Assembly (NCBI RefSeq): GCF_040939455.1
Contig: NC_134108.1
Coordinates: 6,415,501 to 6,479,500 of the forward strand
Direction of reading: 5' to 3'
DNA from: Microcebus murinus
Lineage: Eukaryota > Chordata > Mammalia > Primates > Cheirogaleidae
Length of the DNA: 64,000 nt
Below the pieces are notes generated by a model. The model was not told the DNA's origin, did no database searches, and saw only the letters and a program-made list of their open reading frames with translations. This document shows positions 23,211 to 34,552 of this stretch, piece by piece (the stretch's first letter is position 1; each line of letters opens with the position of its first letter). Position numbers and translations under genes: made by a program.

Positions 23211-23336
23211 TATACATATATACATATATAAAATGTATTTTATATATAAATTTATTTTTATATATAAATTTAATTTATATATATAAACTGTTATATTTTT
23301 TATTATTATTATATATAAATATATACCGATATACAT
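23211..23336. repeat. AT-rich (TATA)n-like low-complexity tract
   Basis: Over 120 bp of alternating TATATA/TTTATA words, with almost no G or C. Confidence 0.9.
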
Positions 23337-25544
23337 TTAGGCCAAGATTTATATAAGTTATATATAAGATTTATTTGTTTACTTGTTTCATTTTACTACT
23401 GAAAAAAGAAAATGCGGAGGCCTGAGGAGGCTCACATTGAGTAGACCTGGGAAGTGTGGACACCAGGGACGCCACAGCCCTCTCTCCAGGCCCTGTAAGA
23501 CACCCTTTCCAAACTCAACTTCAGGACCGTATGGGTTTTGACAAAGCCTCTTGGCAAAACCAAGCCAGGTCCTAAACTACAGCTGAATCCTATGAAGACA
23601 GGACGTGCAGCTGCCCCATTTCCATTCTTAACTGTGGATGAGCGGAACCCCGGGCCGGAGGGTGAGGAAACAGGACATGATAAATAACTAGGAGCCTGTG
23701 GTCACAACTCTCCCACTCTGGCCTCACAAGAGCCTGGCTCTACATTAGGGACAAGTGGCATGCTGGGCATGTTTCTAAGGACAGAACCTGTGTGATACTC
23801 AGTCTCCGCAAGGGCCAGATCCTAATCAAGAGGAGAAAAGGCCTGACCAGAGTCACACGAGAAGTGACAGCTAGAGGCCAGGCGGTGGCCACAAGCTCCT
23901 TGGACAGCTTGACTCTTTGGTGGTTGGTTAGACATGTGTTTTTCAGGTACAGAAGCGTGTCCTCTCAAACAACAGCATTGGTGGTTGATAGTCACAAACT
24001 GTACGTAAGAACATATTACCATGCGGAATGAGAATGACATTTTTGTGATTAATTCTTCTTCCTAACAGCTGGCTGTCCCAACTCCTTGATTAAAGAGCTC
24101 CATCACTTCAGGATTCTGGGAGAAGAGCAGGTGAGTTAGCATCTCAAAGGCTGCGTCAGACTGTCATGAGACGTAGACGCTAATGAGACAGTTCGGGCTC
24201 TCTCCAGGGAGGCAGAGTGAGTCTCCTGACCCTCGGCGCCCTGAAATGGGGAAGAAAACCACACTGCAGATATGTGTGAGGACACTTTTTTCCTCTTCTA
24301 TCCATCAGACCTGACAGGTTATTAATTGGTACATCTGCTATCTGCCAGTGCGTTTCATCTCAAGACTTGAGCAGTAAGCAGGTACTGCATAGTGGCAGAT
24401 GAGCAAACAAATAAACGCAGAGATGAATTGTGCCTGAGGGATTGATAGTCACAGGCACTCCTGATTTGCTCTCCGTGGGTGGATGTGCAAACTCTTTGCT
24501 CCAGATATGTGTCCCTTGTATGTTATCTATACCTCGTGGCAGACACTTTCTACATGGTTGTGAGCGTGTGACTTATATACAAAGGATGGCCCATTTATAG
24601 TCAATTATTTAAATGCTCAGTTGTGCTCAGTGAGGCATGATATACTTTAAATAGATGTGCTAGTAAATAATTCAGGGTACTTAATATTATATATACATGT
24701 ACACATACATATACTTTTGATTGCTTAAAAATGCATCTCTTGAGCCTCATATGGAATTAGAGACTCTAGGTTAGGATATTAAATCTAAATGGCAAATTAT
24801 CTTAAAATAATTAAGTAGTAGGCAACTTGCTGTTGACCTAACTCACACTCTGTTGTTGTTGATTTTTACTCCCAAAGATTGTCTTTGCCAACTCAAACCA
24901 GACAACATGCAAATGGAGATGTGGTGACTCCGTTTTGCCAATGAGTCTTGGGTCTGTGTGTTTTTGTTTGACGTATATATGGCAAATTGCAATGGCCAGT
25001 TTCCAATATGAGATTAAAAACAGGAAGGTGTTAACTAGGAGAAGATAATAAACTAGAATCATTTCTACATCCTTGAATTAGCATGTTACAATATGCCTTC
25101 TTCATTTGTTTGTATTGTGAGTTTCCAGAATAGTGGGCATAAATGTTTATTCAAAGAAAGGCAAAATCAGTTGTCCTACCTTGCAGGTAAAAATTGATAC
25201 CTGAATCTCCCAACATACGTTTATCTCATGGCTATTCCCCAGTGCAAGCCTGAAAGACTCCTGAAAGCAAGAATCACTCATCGTTACCCTGACATTTCTA
25301 CTCAGATAATGGAGCCTTCTCTTCTAACTTGAACCAATATTTGCAAATTGTTTCCCTATTTGCTTTAGAGTCACTATATAATTAGTAGGGAGAGAAACCA
25401 ACAGTAATCATCTCCTTAGATTTGCATAAAAGTCAAGCCACTTTTCATATTCCTACAAATTTAATCAAGCTATAATCAAAATTAATATTACCCTGATTAG
25501 TTATGGCAATATAGTGCAATATTGATCTTGATTTCTTGAAGTTT
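23337..25544. other. Unassigned intron
   Basis: About 2.2 kb without a recognised repeat. Around 23820-23890 ('agtcacacgagaagtgacag') there is a faint likeness to reverse MIR. The part 23440-24300 is GC-richer than its flanks. Confidence 0.45.
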
Positions 25545-25564
25545 CCTTCCTTCCTTCCTTCATT

Positions 25565-28240
25565 TTTTTTTCCCTTTCATTCAGCAGATAGTTACTGAGC
25601 ACCTCATCTGCGCTATACACCATCCAGGTTACAGGGATAGAAAGGTGAAAAAGAAATCTCCATCAGGCTCATTTTTACTTGAGGAAGACTATTTTATATA
25701 CACATAGCACATTTAGTATATGTAATGCTAGATGGTTGCCATTGCTATGGAGAAAAATGAAAACAGAAAGAGTGACAGTGAATGCTGGGGAAAGAGGTGA
25801 GATTTTATATAAGATGATCGGTGAACGTCCGGACGTCTCACAGAGCAGGTCCTGCATGACCAAAGACTGCAAGGTCTCCAGGGAGGCATCGTGGTGATCT
25901 CTGGGAAAGGAGACTCCAGAGAAAGGTCAAAGCCAGCACAGAAGCCCTGAAGTGACCATGTTTCTTGTCCGTTCAAAGTAGTCCAGAGGCCAGCATGACT
26001 GGGGCGGGGTATGGGGTGCTGAGCAGGACAAAGAGGGACCAGATTGCATAAGGCAGGGCCGGAGTATGGCAGGAAGAAATCCGGGCAAGCGTTCTGAACT
26101 AGAAGCCAAAGGAGGAAAGCGTTTCTAGGAGAAGGAGTGATCACCATGTCCTACGTTCAGCATGTAGGATGAGGATGTGAGATGAGCACTAGGTTTCGCA
26201 GCCTGGAGGTCTTTGTTGACCTTGGCCGTGGATGGTGAGGGTGAAGACACCTGCTGGAAGGGCTTCACATGAGCGGGGAGCAGAGGAGTAGGAGATTGCA
26301 GATATAGACGACTTTCTCATTGTTTCTGAGGAACTTAGCTGTAAAGGCAAGTAAAGAAACGAGGGAGCTGGGGGAAGATCAAGACAATTTTCTTTTTAAT
26401 GGGAAAATTTCAGCATGTCTGGGTACCGATGGTAATGACTCAGTTAGAGGAGTCAGGACGTGGATGATGCAGAAGAGAGGGAAGAATTCAGGAGCAACGT
26501 CTTGGATGTGGTCTTGGCCTTGGACAGGAGAGTGGGCAGCTCAGCCTGGCAGCGGTCAGGAAGGCGGATTGTGTCAGTCCAGTGTGAGCAGAGGGTTTGG
26601 CAGGGAACATTCCCAAACACCCCACTGCTTGTTTCCCTTTGCTCAGTGGAACAGGAAGACAGCTCATCGGCTGAGAGTGACGATGGGAAAGAGTTTTACA
26701 GGGAAAGGAAAAGATACTGAAAGTGCCGTTTAGGAGGGTAGGGATGGGATAAGCTTGGGGGATGGAGGAACCTGGAGTGAGATCAACAAGCCTGCGTGTT
26801 TTTCAGTCACACTTTACTGTGTAGGCACAGACGCAGAAAGGCAGGGTGTCAGATTAATTGGCATTGGGATTTTGCCATCTAAGTGTGACAAAAATAAGAG
26901 AGAGGCCAGGTGCAGGGGCCTGTAATCCTAGCACTCTGGGAGGCCAAGGCGGGAGGATTGCTTAAGGTCAAGAGTTCAAGACAAGCCTGAGCAAGAGCGA
27001 GGCCTTATGTTTCTACAAAAATTAGAAAACTTAGCTGGGCATGGTGGTGTCTGTCGGTGGTCTCAGCTACCCAGGAGGCTGAGGCAGGAGGATGGCTTGA
27101 GCCCAGAAGTTTGAGGTTGCTTTAAGCTATGATGATGCCACTGTCCTCTAGCCAGGATGGCTGAGTGAGAGTCTTGTCTCAAAAACAAAAGAAAACAAAC
27201 AAAAACAAGAGAGAACCAAAGGAGGTGAGAGTGGACCTGAGGGAATGACTGTGATGACTGACAATGAAATTTCAGCTGGGCAAGCAGAGGAGTGAGCTGA
27301 GAGAGGCACAGGGAAAACTGGTGGGAGCAGTTGGTTACAGACCCCACTGGGCCAAAAGAATTTTGGGAGTTTAGGTATTAGGGTTTAGCTGAAAAAAAAC
27401 AGGTGTTGGCCAAAGAATGAAATACTTCAAATGGAGGTCATGGAAGAGATGCATGATCAGCAACAGCACAGTTGAGGGGAGCTCCAGGAATGCCGAGTGT
27501 CTGAGGGAGGGGGGAGGACAAGGTGACTGGAGGTGTAGAGGTCACGTGGGAAGTCAGGGTGTTCCTGACTTCCAGGGAAGATCACCATGTGCACACTGAG
27601 ATCTTTGGGAATTGTCACCAGAGCCAACTTGGAGAAAGTCATGTTGGGCTAGGGACTGAAGACTTGAAGGGAGTGGGAAGAGAGAGGGAGAGTGATCAGT
27701 AGCTGACTGCAAAAGAAGAAATGGGGCACAGTGTGGCATAGCCTAACTGTTTGAAATGGAAAGCTGGAGGGTTTTAGAAAGAAAAAGGAAAAATGTTCCA
27801 CTGGGGATACTGCAGAGCAATGCTTGATGGCACGGGGGCCCCATAGCTAGAATGTTTGAGGGAGCTTCAAGGAAGTAGTGTCCTCAGCTACGAGCCAGTG
27901 TCACGGAAGAATGGAAGGGACACACTGAAAAGGTAGATTGCAGCTCAGGGCAGTTACTGCTGACTGCCTGTGGGTTCCCCAAGCATGGGGAGGGGTCACA
28001 AGAGTTGGGGCAGCTGAAGGATATGGGAGGGTTTTGGATGAAAGAGCTGGATATGGGGGCTAGGGGTCAGCCCAGAGAGATGGCAGGGGAGTCAGGCATT
28101 CTTTGGTGAGTGATATAAACAGGACCTATCAGTCAGGGAATTTATATCTGATGACACATGACAAGATCCAGTGGTCCCAAGGCAGGTGGTGGCAGGAGGC
28201 CCTGGAGAGGAAGCAGAGAGTTCCAGCCCCCTCCACTCCT
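25565..28240 (-). mobile_element. Long antisense L2 LINE, interrupted by an Alu
   Basis: From the L2 3' end (25570-25680: 'cattcagcagatagttactg', 'agcacctcatctgcg') the reverse L2 ORF2 can be followed upstream: 'gaccagattgcataaggcag', 'ggaggtctttgttgaccttg' and 'gaacttagctgtaaaggcaa'. The purine-rich, G-heavy strand continues on both sides of the Alu at 26904-27206 up to about 28240, which fits the rest of L2 ORF2, but there word-level matching is weak. A (TTCC)n tract precedes it at about 25545-25560. All frames are broken. Confidence 0.55.
26904..27206 (+). mobile_element. Alu SINE, sense
   Basis: A dimeric Alu from GGCCAGGTGCAGGGGCCTGT to a (CAAAA)n tail. The left arm has 'caagcctgagcaagagcgag', the strepsirrhine form. 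Flanked by AAGAGAGA at 26896-26903 and 27207-27214. It lies in the L2. Confidence 0.9.
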
Positions 28241-28719
28241 CCCAGCGGGGGCAGCAGCCTCACCAGGAGCTGGTGAAACTCTCAGGATCTCACTGGATGC
28301 TTGAGACAACTTCTATTATATGATGAAATAAAACACATATTCTAATGTATGTTACAAGTATCCTCAGACACGCCATTTCTGCTTGTCCAACTTGGCTCTT
28401 CCTAGAAAAGGAGCGTGGTGCTCTGCCATCTCTTAGAAAGTTTGTCAATAAACAGAATGCAAAGTAGGCTGCAAATGTTAAGTGTTGCACTAAAACATTT
28501 CCGATTTGAAATACTGTTTACACTCCATCAATACGTTGGACTAGTGGTGACCGAGTAGCCGCTAAGGTAAGTGTAACATTCACCTAGAAGGTGAATCGAG
28601 ACACCATAAGCAGATACTGGTTAATTGCTGAGTTCATCCCTGGATGGCGAGATGCGTACTTCCAGAGAATGAGCAGGAAAAGACGGGAAAATACTGAGCT
28701 AGAGAAAAGGCCCAGGGGA
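28241..28719. other. Unassigned intron
   Basis: No recognised repeat or gene. Confidence 0.5.
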
Positions 28720-29060
28720 CAGAGGACGGGGCGGTGCAGGTGAGGAGCGCCAGGGCTCCTTGGGAGGAAGTCCAAGGCAAATCCCGGTTATCTGAATGGC
28801 GGCGCCTGGATTCACAGACTAACGGCGGCGCTCTGAGCTGTTTCTCTGGGACGAGAGTAGAGAGTAGAATGACACGCGCCAGACGCCCTTGCTCTCTGCT
28901 GTGTGCCCTGCCAGGAGCACGGAGAGTTAGACGTTAGACTGTTTCCAAGGTCTCCAGAAGCCTCTGCGGTCACATTGGGTGTAGGAACTCGTGGGAGGAA
29001 AAGAGCTTACGTGGATGGCATCTGCCCCACGTAACTGCCGCGCCTGTGGGGTGCTCCTGT
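28720..29060. other. Second CpG-enriched patch
   Basis: Clusters such as 'ggcggcgcctggattc', 'acggcggcgctctgag' and 'gacacgcgccagacgccc' give roughly 14 CpG within 200 bp (about 28731-28930), far above the intron background. Open frames on both strands are short and unrecognised. A poly(A) run at 29545-29562 lies 500 bp downstream, but no mRNA-like structure links the two. Confidence 0.4.
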
Positions 29061-31800
29061 GTGTCGCAGCGTGGGGACGGACAAGGAAGCCCACTGGTTT
29101 TGACCTCTTTTCCAGGAGATTTCACAACCACTAGGAGCTGAGATACTTTTTGGCATCATGTCATCTGAAGCATCTAAAAAAAAGAAAATCGCTTCAGACG
29201 TTGCAATCCAGGATGCAGTCTGTTGCTCCAATTATTTTTTAATTGTTTGTTTTATTGTTTAAGTGTTTGATGTGTTTCCTTCTTGCACTTGATTTCAGCC
29301 ATCTTAATGATTGCTTTTTGTAGGCAGTGAACAAGGTCCAACCCTTTGTCTAGCCAATTCACTTCATCAGTAGCTGACAGATGTCCAGGGATGAAAAGAA
29401 CATTATTAGCAACAGAGCAGAGAATAAAAACAGCAGTGTGGCAGGGACTACCTCTGAGACTGTCACTAAGTCTCTCAGGCTAAAGACCTGCAAATGAAGA
29501 AAAAGAAAATGAAGATCACTGACAGACAGCTTAAGGAGTGCTTTAAAAAAAAAAAAAAAAAACTAATACATATAGAAAATAGAGCATTCTCTGCATACCA
29601 GGGAGAAATGATTTAATCTTAAATTGGTTCTCCTCTATAAAGTTATTTTAGATTTTTTTAACCCAGAGGAAGTTCTATAATAAACTATTTTTCATTTGTT
29701 CCCAAAAGATGACTAAGGAATAGTGAGCTGATTTTTTTTTTTTTAATAAAAGGGGGAAAAGAAAAAAAAAAGAGACAGCTTGGTGTTGTGGAAGGGTGGG
29801 GTTTAGAATCATAGCCTGAGTTCTGCTGTGGGGTTACGGGTTTCCTGTCTATTTGAAGCGCAACAAAAGATGGCAGAGTCCTTGTGACTCTGCGGCCTCC
29901 TCCGTTACTTCACCAGGTGGATGGAGAATTGACTGAGGAGGCAAAGGGTTGGCACAGTTGCTCAACACAGAGCAGTCTTTCAGTGATCAGCAGCTCTGAT
30001 CAGGCCTTCTCTGCTCCAGGAGGGAGTGGGAGAGGCCTCCCCCGCCCCCAGGGAGCCCCCCACATGCCTTTGGCTAAGACTTCATAGAAACTAGAACTCA
30101 AGGGGGAAAGCAAAGGAGGCCCGAGAGCTGTACCTGAGTGCCCCCAAAAGGACACTGTGTTAAACACCACAACAGCACGAAAGCAACCTCCTCCCGTGCT
30201 CTGAGGACTTGAAAGGGGCCGTGCAGCTCCAGGATTGCTGGCAAGCGTTGACTCCTTTGGCGGAACATTTGCCAGTCCTCCCAGTCTTGAGTTTTCCCTG
30301 GCATCCCGGTACTTCACATTTCCTGCAGTTTTAAAATTTAGATTCGTTCTTGCTTTCTTTTCCTGTGAAAGCACATGCCAAGTAAACATCAGGGTGAAGC
30401 AGCCCATCCCCTCTTGCAGAGGACAGGCCTTTTAAATGATCTTCGGTGGCAGGGATATCGAGGCACAGTTCCTCCATAGCCACACCCCTCAGGTGGCTAC
30501 TCGTGTTCCTTTAATATACTTACCAGGCAGTCAGCAGCCAGCAAGAACAAGGGCGTTCATCGGTCCCTCTTGGGACTTGAACTTGTGACCTTCGCTTCAT
30601 TATAGAGCAATTTTCTACCTAAACCCAAGTCTTCTAACTACCTACAGACCAACAAAGTACAACACCTATTTCATTATACTCTCCCGTGACTCATTATGTA
30701 GATTCTTAAAATATGAGTTTATTGAAACATCTATGAATTTTATGATTTAAAATGAATATTTCCTGTTGTTAGGAGAATCCATGAGTATACATATAAAGCT
30801 GAATAATTTACTCACCAAATAAATAAAATATAAAGCATAGCAATGAGTCAAGATTCTACCTAGGTAGGGCACACTAACAAAATGTATTTTTTGCTATAGT
30901 CTGATGAAATATAGGAAAAAAATATATTTTATTGTTCTCCTTAGGGGCAGTGTAGTATGCTTTATTAATATTAACTTTTATTTGCAAAAATTTTTGCAAA
31001 TATTGTATAACCAGCTCAATTATTTTAGTTATCTGTGCATTATTCACTTTATAAAAGCATATCTAGAAATTTGCAAACCAGATTTAATGATAGCTTAAAA
31101 CTGTTAGCATAGGTTGACATAGCATATCTACACAGACACACACACAGATGCTCACTGTCCATTCCAAAGACAAACCATGCATGAGTGATATTTAGATAAT
31201 TTACTGCTTTCGTGCTTACTTGAGAATGGATTCTTAGATTTCAGTTTCTTGAGCAAAAAAAGAAAAAGAGAAGGGATTCTATGTAAACCCAGTTCACATT
31301 ACAAATTAATCACATTCCTCCAAGTTAGTTCTGTTCATAAAATGCTATTGAATATTGATAAGTAAAAAAGCCATTGGATGTAATACAAGTAATATCAAGG
31401 GTAAAATATTCCTTTTCACCAATTGGAGTCCATCTAGTAATTACTTTACCACTATTGCATATGTTATATACTGATATAAATATTCTGTTCCACTTGGTGA
31501 TAATTTGTTACGACTCTCCATTAGTGCACTCTCAACTTTGTGCCATTAAGTGGTTAAAAGGAATCTATGGAAATGTGAGTCATATCTTGAAGGCAGATAA
31601 ATAAGGATCTTTGCTAATGACATATATAATTACATGTCCAAATTATTTCCTAAGTATGTTGAGTTTCTATAAATGCTAGCACATTATCGGTTCCAGGTCA
31701 AATGTTTTTATTATAAATTTCACAATGTTAATTTAAAAAGTAATGCTTTCAGTAGGTATATTTCAGATATTGTGTGTACTTTTTATGATTGAAATTTTCT
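29061..31800. other. Unassigned intron
   Basis: About 2.7 kb with no repeat recognised. It contains an 18-base A run at 29545-29562, a T run near 29732-29745, and a GC-richer part at 29880-30320. Confidence 0.45.
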
Positions 31801-32090
31801 TTTTCTTACACTTTTTAAATTTTTAAATTGACACATAATTGTACATATTTATGGAGTATATAGTGATGTTATGATACATATAATGTATGGTGATCAGGTC
31901 TGGGTAAATTAGGATACCCATCACCTCAAATTTTTATCATTTCTCTGTGTTGGGAACATTGAATATCCTCCTATATTTGAAACTATAAAATATATTATTG
32001 TTAACTATAGTCATCCCACAGTGCCACAGAACACTGGAACTTATGCATCAGAAATTACCGGGTATATACGTTAAAATACTAGTCTTCCTT
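31801..32090 (-). mobile_element. L1 3' UTR fragment (L1MA/L1PB age), antisense
   Basis: 'aaattgacacataattgtac', 'atatttatggagtatatagt', 'ttgttaactatagtcatccc' and 'actggaacttatgcatc' follow the reverse of the L1 3' UTR ending in ...TTTGTCAATTAAAAATAAA. Confidence 0.7.
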
Positions 32091-32911
32091 TAGAAAAGGA
32101 ATTATATGCTTAAATGCTCTGGAATTTATCATACATAGAATAAATACAATAAAGTCATTTTGTATAAATGCTTTAGCTAACAAATGGAAAGAGGAACCTA
32201 GTTTGACATATTCCATCAGTATTTGAGACCACTGTGAATGCAATAAGCAAGAATTTGTACAGCGTTATTGGACTTACCTTCTTCCAAGTAAAGCTCTTTT
32301 CATAATAGTAAAATTGCTTACCTAAATTAAATAGATTGGAGATCTGTTGTCAAACGAGAAAATAGCCAGTTACTTAAAAGCAACATATTTAAAATAATTA
32401 TTTACATAGTTAAATTAAAGCCATCCTGAATCGCTGTTATTAATTCCCACTGCCATTGATAATTTTATTAGAATTGTTTAATTAATTGCACTTAATGAAG
32501 TTAAATTTCATTAATTTATTCTACAGTTATGTAGTGTATACCAACTATTGTCAAGATCTTATGCCAAACATAGGGCAGACATGTACAAAAACAGTCAGAG
32601 GATAAGAGCAAAAGGCCTGTAATAAGGTCTAAAGGGCCTGGAGCACTTTAGGTCCCATGAACTCACCACATTTAATCAACCAAAGATCCCTCTCAGGACA
32701 AAGCCCCTCACTGAAGAGAAATTGCTCAGAGCAGAAAAGGGAAAAAGGAAAGTGAAAGTCCAATTAAAAATGGGGCAGCAGACTTGGGGGATTGCAGAAA
32801 GTGAGCCCCATAGTTTTGAACACTGCCCAAAACACCAGAAGAGAAAAATCTGGAGCCATTCAAAATCATTCTGTGGTTGCAAAAATCAGGGGTGATTGTT
32901 TGAGTTAGACA
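32091..32911. other. Unassigned intron with TAATTA-rich core
   Basis: 32391-32520 is dense in TAAT/ATTA words, the homeodomain binding core. No repeat family recognised. Confidence 0.4.
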
Positions 32912-32927
32912 TTATTTTTGCTCTTTT

Positions 32928-33257
32928 TTTTTTTTTTTTTTTTTGAGACAGAGTCTCACTTTGTTGCCCAGGCTAGAGTGAGTGCCGTGGCGTCAGCCTG
33001 GCTCACAGCAACCTCAATCTCCGGGGCTCAGTGATCCTACTGCCTCAGCCTCCCGAGTAGCTGGGACTACAGGCATACGCCACCATGCCCGGCTAATTTT
33101 TTGTATACATATTTTTAGTTAGTCAATTAATTTATTTCTATTTTTGGTAGAGACGGGGTCTCGCTCAGGCTGGTTTCGAACTCCTGACGTTGAGCAATCC
33201 GCCCACCTCGGCCTCCCAAAGTGCTAGGATTACAGGCATGAGCCACCACGCCCGGCC
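32928..33257 (-). mobile_element. Strepsirrhine-type Alu with AT-rich linker insertion, antisense
   Basis: A full-length Alu, starting with a T run and GAGACAGAGTCTCACT and ending CACCACGCCCGGCC. The right arm has the lemur-type 'gccgtggcgtcagcctggct'. Between the two arms lies an extra AT-rich segment around 33100-33145 ('tatttttagttagtcaatta') that is absent from human Alus. The flanking direct repeat TTATTTTTGCTCTTTT / TTATTTTGGCTCTTTT (32912-32927 and 33258-33273) has one mismatch. The least diverged Alu in the window. Confidence 0.92.
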
Positions 33258-33273
33258 TTATTTTGGCTCTTTT

Positions 33274-34234
33274 AATAAATATATGTCTCCAAAAAAAGTT
33301 ATTCTGAATCCTACTTCTTTCTAACATTTCAGAGCTAATTTTATGTAAAACTGAGCAACAGAACAAAGACCAAGGTAAAACCCTAACAGGGTAGAAGCAA
33401 GGCAAAATCCCACACAAAGGGCTTAAAAGGATGAAGAGAATGAGGAGCAGAAAAGCATCTTTCCAGACAGTGAAAGAATGCCCACAAGTCAGAGGAAAAC
33501 TACAATAACTATTTCAAAGTGAACTAAGTTATTAAGAAATCATACAAAAGTAAATAAATACAACAGATATTGTCTCAATAGAAAGAAAAACGCACATATT
33601 TTGTTTTCTAGAAAACAAAAATAAATAAAATTTTAAAAGGGACTTCAGAGAAGTTGATGGATTGAGAAGTTAGGTAGAGTTCTAAAATATGTATACTAGA
33701 AATTACACAAGGAAAACATCAAAGCAAGAGAATGAAGCACATACTAAAAGTTAAATTCAATACAACTTTCCTGACACAGAAAGAATGCTTGTGAAAACTG
33801 GCACAAAGAGGTGAAGTCAGAGGTAAAGAGAATCATGCCGAGGGACTCAGGTTAATGACAAAAGGGAAAGGGTGTTCGCCTCCTGGGCGGCCAACCATCA
33901 TCATGAGGTAGAATATGGGCCTGTTTTCAAAACGAGTGCAAAGCCTTGTAGAATCTCAGAGACATGAAAACAAATTGCTTTATAAGCTTGATAATGGTAT
34001 TTTATGTGTCCATCTTTCTAAATATATAAACATGTCCCTTAAATTTTATATAACATAAGAGTGTTCAAATACAGTTGGTGGAAGCAGCACCACAAAACAC
34101 CAAACTTTAGGAAATCTCTTTTCTAAAAGCAAAATTGCAAAGAATAAACACCTCACGCATCCATCTTGCCAGTTTGAATTTGGAAGACTTTTTTCTACTT
34201 AAAGCACACCTGGTCCTCCTCCATCATCCCCCTC
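33274..34234. other. Unassigned intron with a 22-bp perfect palindrome
   Basis: AT-rich, no repeat family recognised. 33599-33620 reads the same on both strands (see findings). Confidence 0.5.
33599..33620. repeat. 22-bp perfect palindrome
   Basis: TTTTGTTTTCT followed with no spacer by its exact reverse complement, AGAAAACAAAA. No known factor site of this length is recognised. Confidence 0.95.
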
Positions 34235-34274
34235 CACACACACACACACACACGCATGCACACGCACACACGCA
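34235..34274. repeat. (CA)n microsatellite with CG interruptions
   Basis: A CA run broken by cgcatg and cgcaca units, 130 bp upstream of the parkin exon. Confidence 0.9.
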
Positions 34275-34384
34275 GAATTGTCACTGAAACTGGCTAAACA
34301 AGAAATCCCACACGCCGACTATCAACGGTTTGGCTGAAACAGTGCATCTTAGTACACGTGTGATCACTTTGGAAAGCTCCCGTG

Positions 34385-34402
34385 GCTCTTTGCTCGTTGC
34401 AG
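34385..34402 (+). other. PRKN: 3' splice site of PRKN intron 8
   Basis: A pyrimidine-leaning stretch (gctctttgctcgttgc) runs straight into AG at 34401-34402, immediately before the first parkin codon. The tract is interrupted by several G residues, so it is moderate rather than strong. Confidence 0.9.
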
Positions 34403-34552
34403 TACGACCGGTACCAGCAGTACGGGGCGGAAGAGTGCGTGCTGCAGATGGGCGGCGTGCTGTGCCCCCGCGCCGGCTGCGGAGCGGGGCTGCTGCCTGC
34501 CCCGGGCCAGAGGGAAGTCACCTGCGAAGGGGGCAGCGGCCTGGGCTGTGGG
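34403..34552 (+). CDS. PRKN: Parkin exon 9 (internal exon; end of post-RING1 helix and first half of IBR domain)
   Basis: Parkin is a RING-between-RING E3 ubiquitin ligase activated by PINK1 that marks damaged mitochondria for mitophagy. Read from the first base, the 150 bp give 50 codons beginning [18 protein letters not shown] and ending [10 protein letters not shown], which align without gaps to human residues 312-361. The size and 0/0 phase equal human exon 9 (c.934-1083). Codons 21, 26, 41 and 49 are the IBR zinc ligands equivalent to C332, C337, C352 and C360, so all four are kept. C323 (codon 12) and A320, a residue in the phospho-ubiquitin contact area, are also kept. Against the human protein as I remember it, the substitutions are N313D, P335A, E344A, D346G, K349E and N356S. 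The exon is intact, with no stop or frameshift, and is GC-richer than its intronic surroundings. The remaining IBR ligands lie in the next exon, outside the window. Identification is near certain; a processed pseudogene is excluded by the flanking splice sites and intronic sequence. Confidence 0.97.

Larger units (their letters stand above)
1..34402 (+). other. PRKN: PRKN intron 8 (3' part, at least 34.4 kb)
   Basis: No other parkin exon was found upstream of 34403: exon 8 should end in frame with the residues just before Y312, and nothing resembling it is visible. The stretch is AT-rich intron filled with old transposons, listed separately. Open frames here are short, start at random ATGs and mostly overlap repeats. 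Confidence 0.9.

Noticed and set aside
25728..26147. 139-codon minus-strand frame
   Set aside because: It lies in the sense direction of the L2 remnant and is a decayed piece of that LINE, not a host gene.
26320..26733. 137-codon plus-strand frame
   Set aside because: Antisense to the same L2; the frame follows from its purine-rich strand.
29280..29562. Processed pseudogene ending in the A18 run
   Set aside because: No polyadenylation signal close before the A run, no recognisable protein upstream and no flanking direct repeat found.
30570..30640. tRNA-like or SINE B-box word on the minus strand (CACAAGTTCAAGTCCC)
   Set aside because: The neighbouring sequence does not fold into a T-arm or cloverleaf and no A-box stands at the right distance.
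34200..34402. Alternative acceptor or an extended exon 9
   Set aside because: The homology to parkin begins exactly at 34403 after AG, and the upstream frame contains a CA repeat and no parkin residues.
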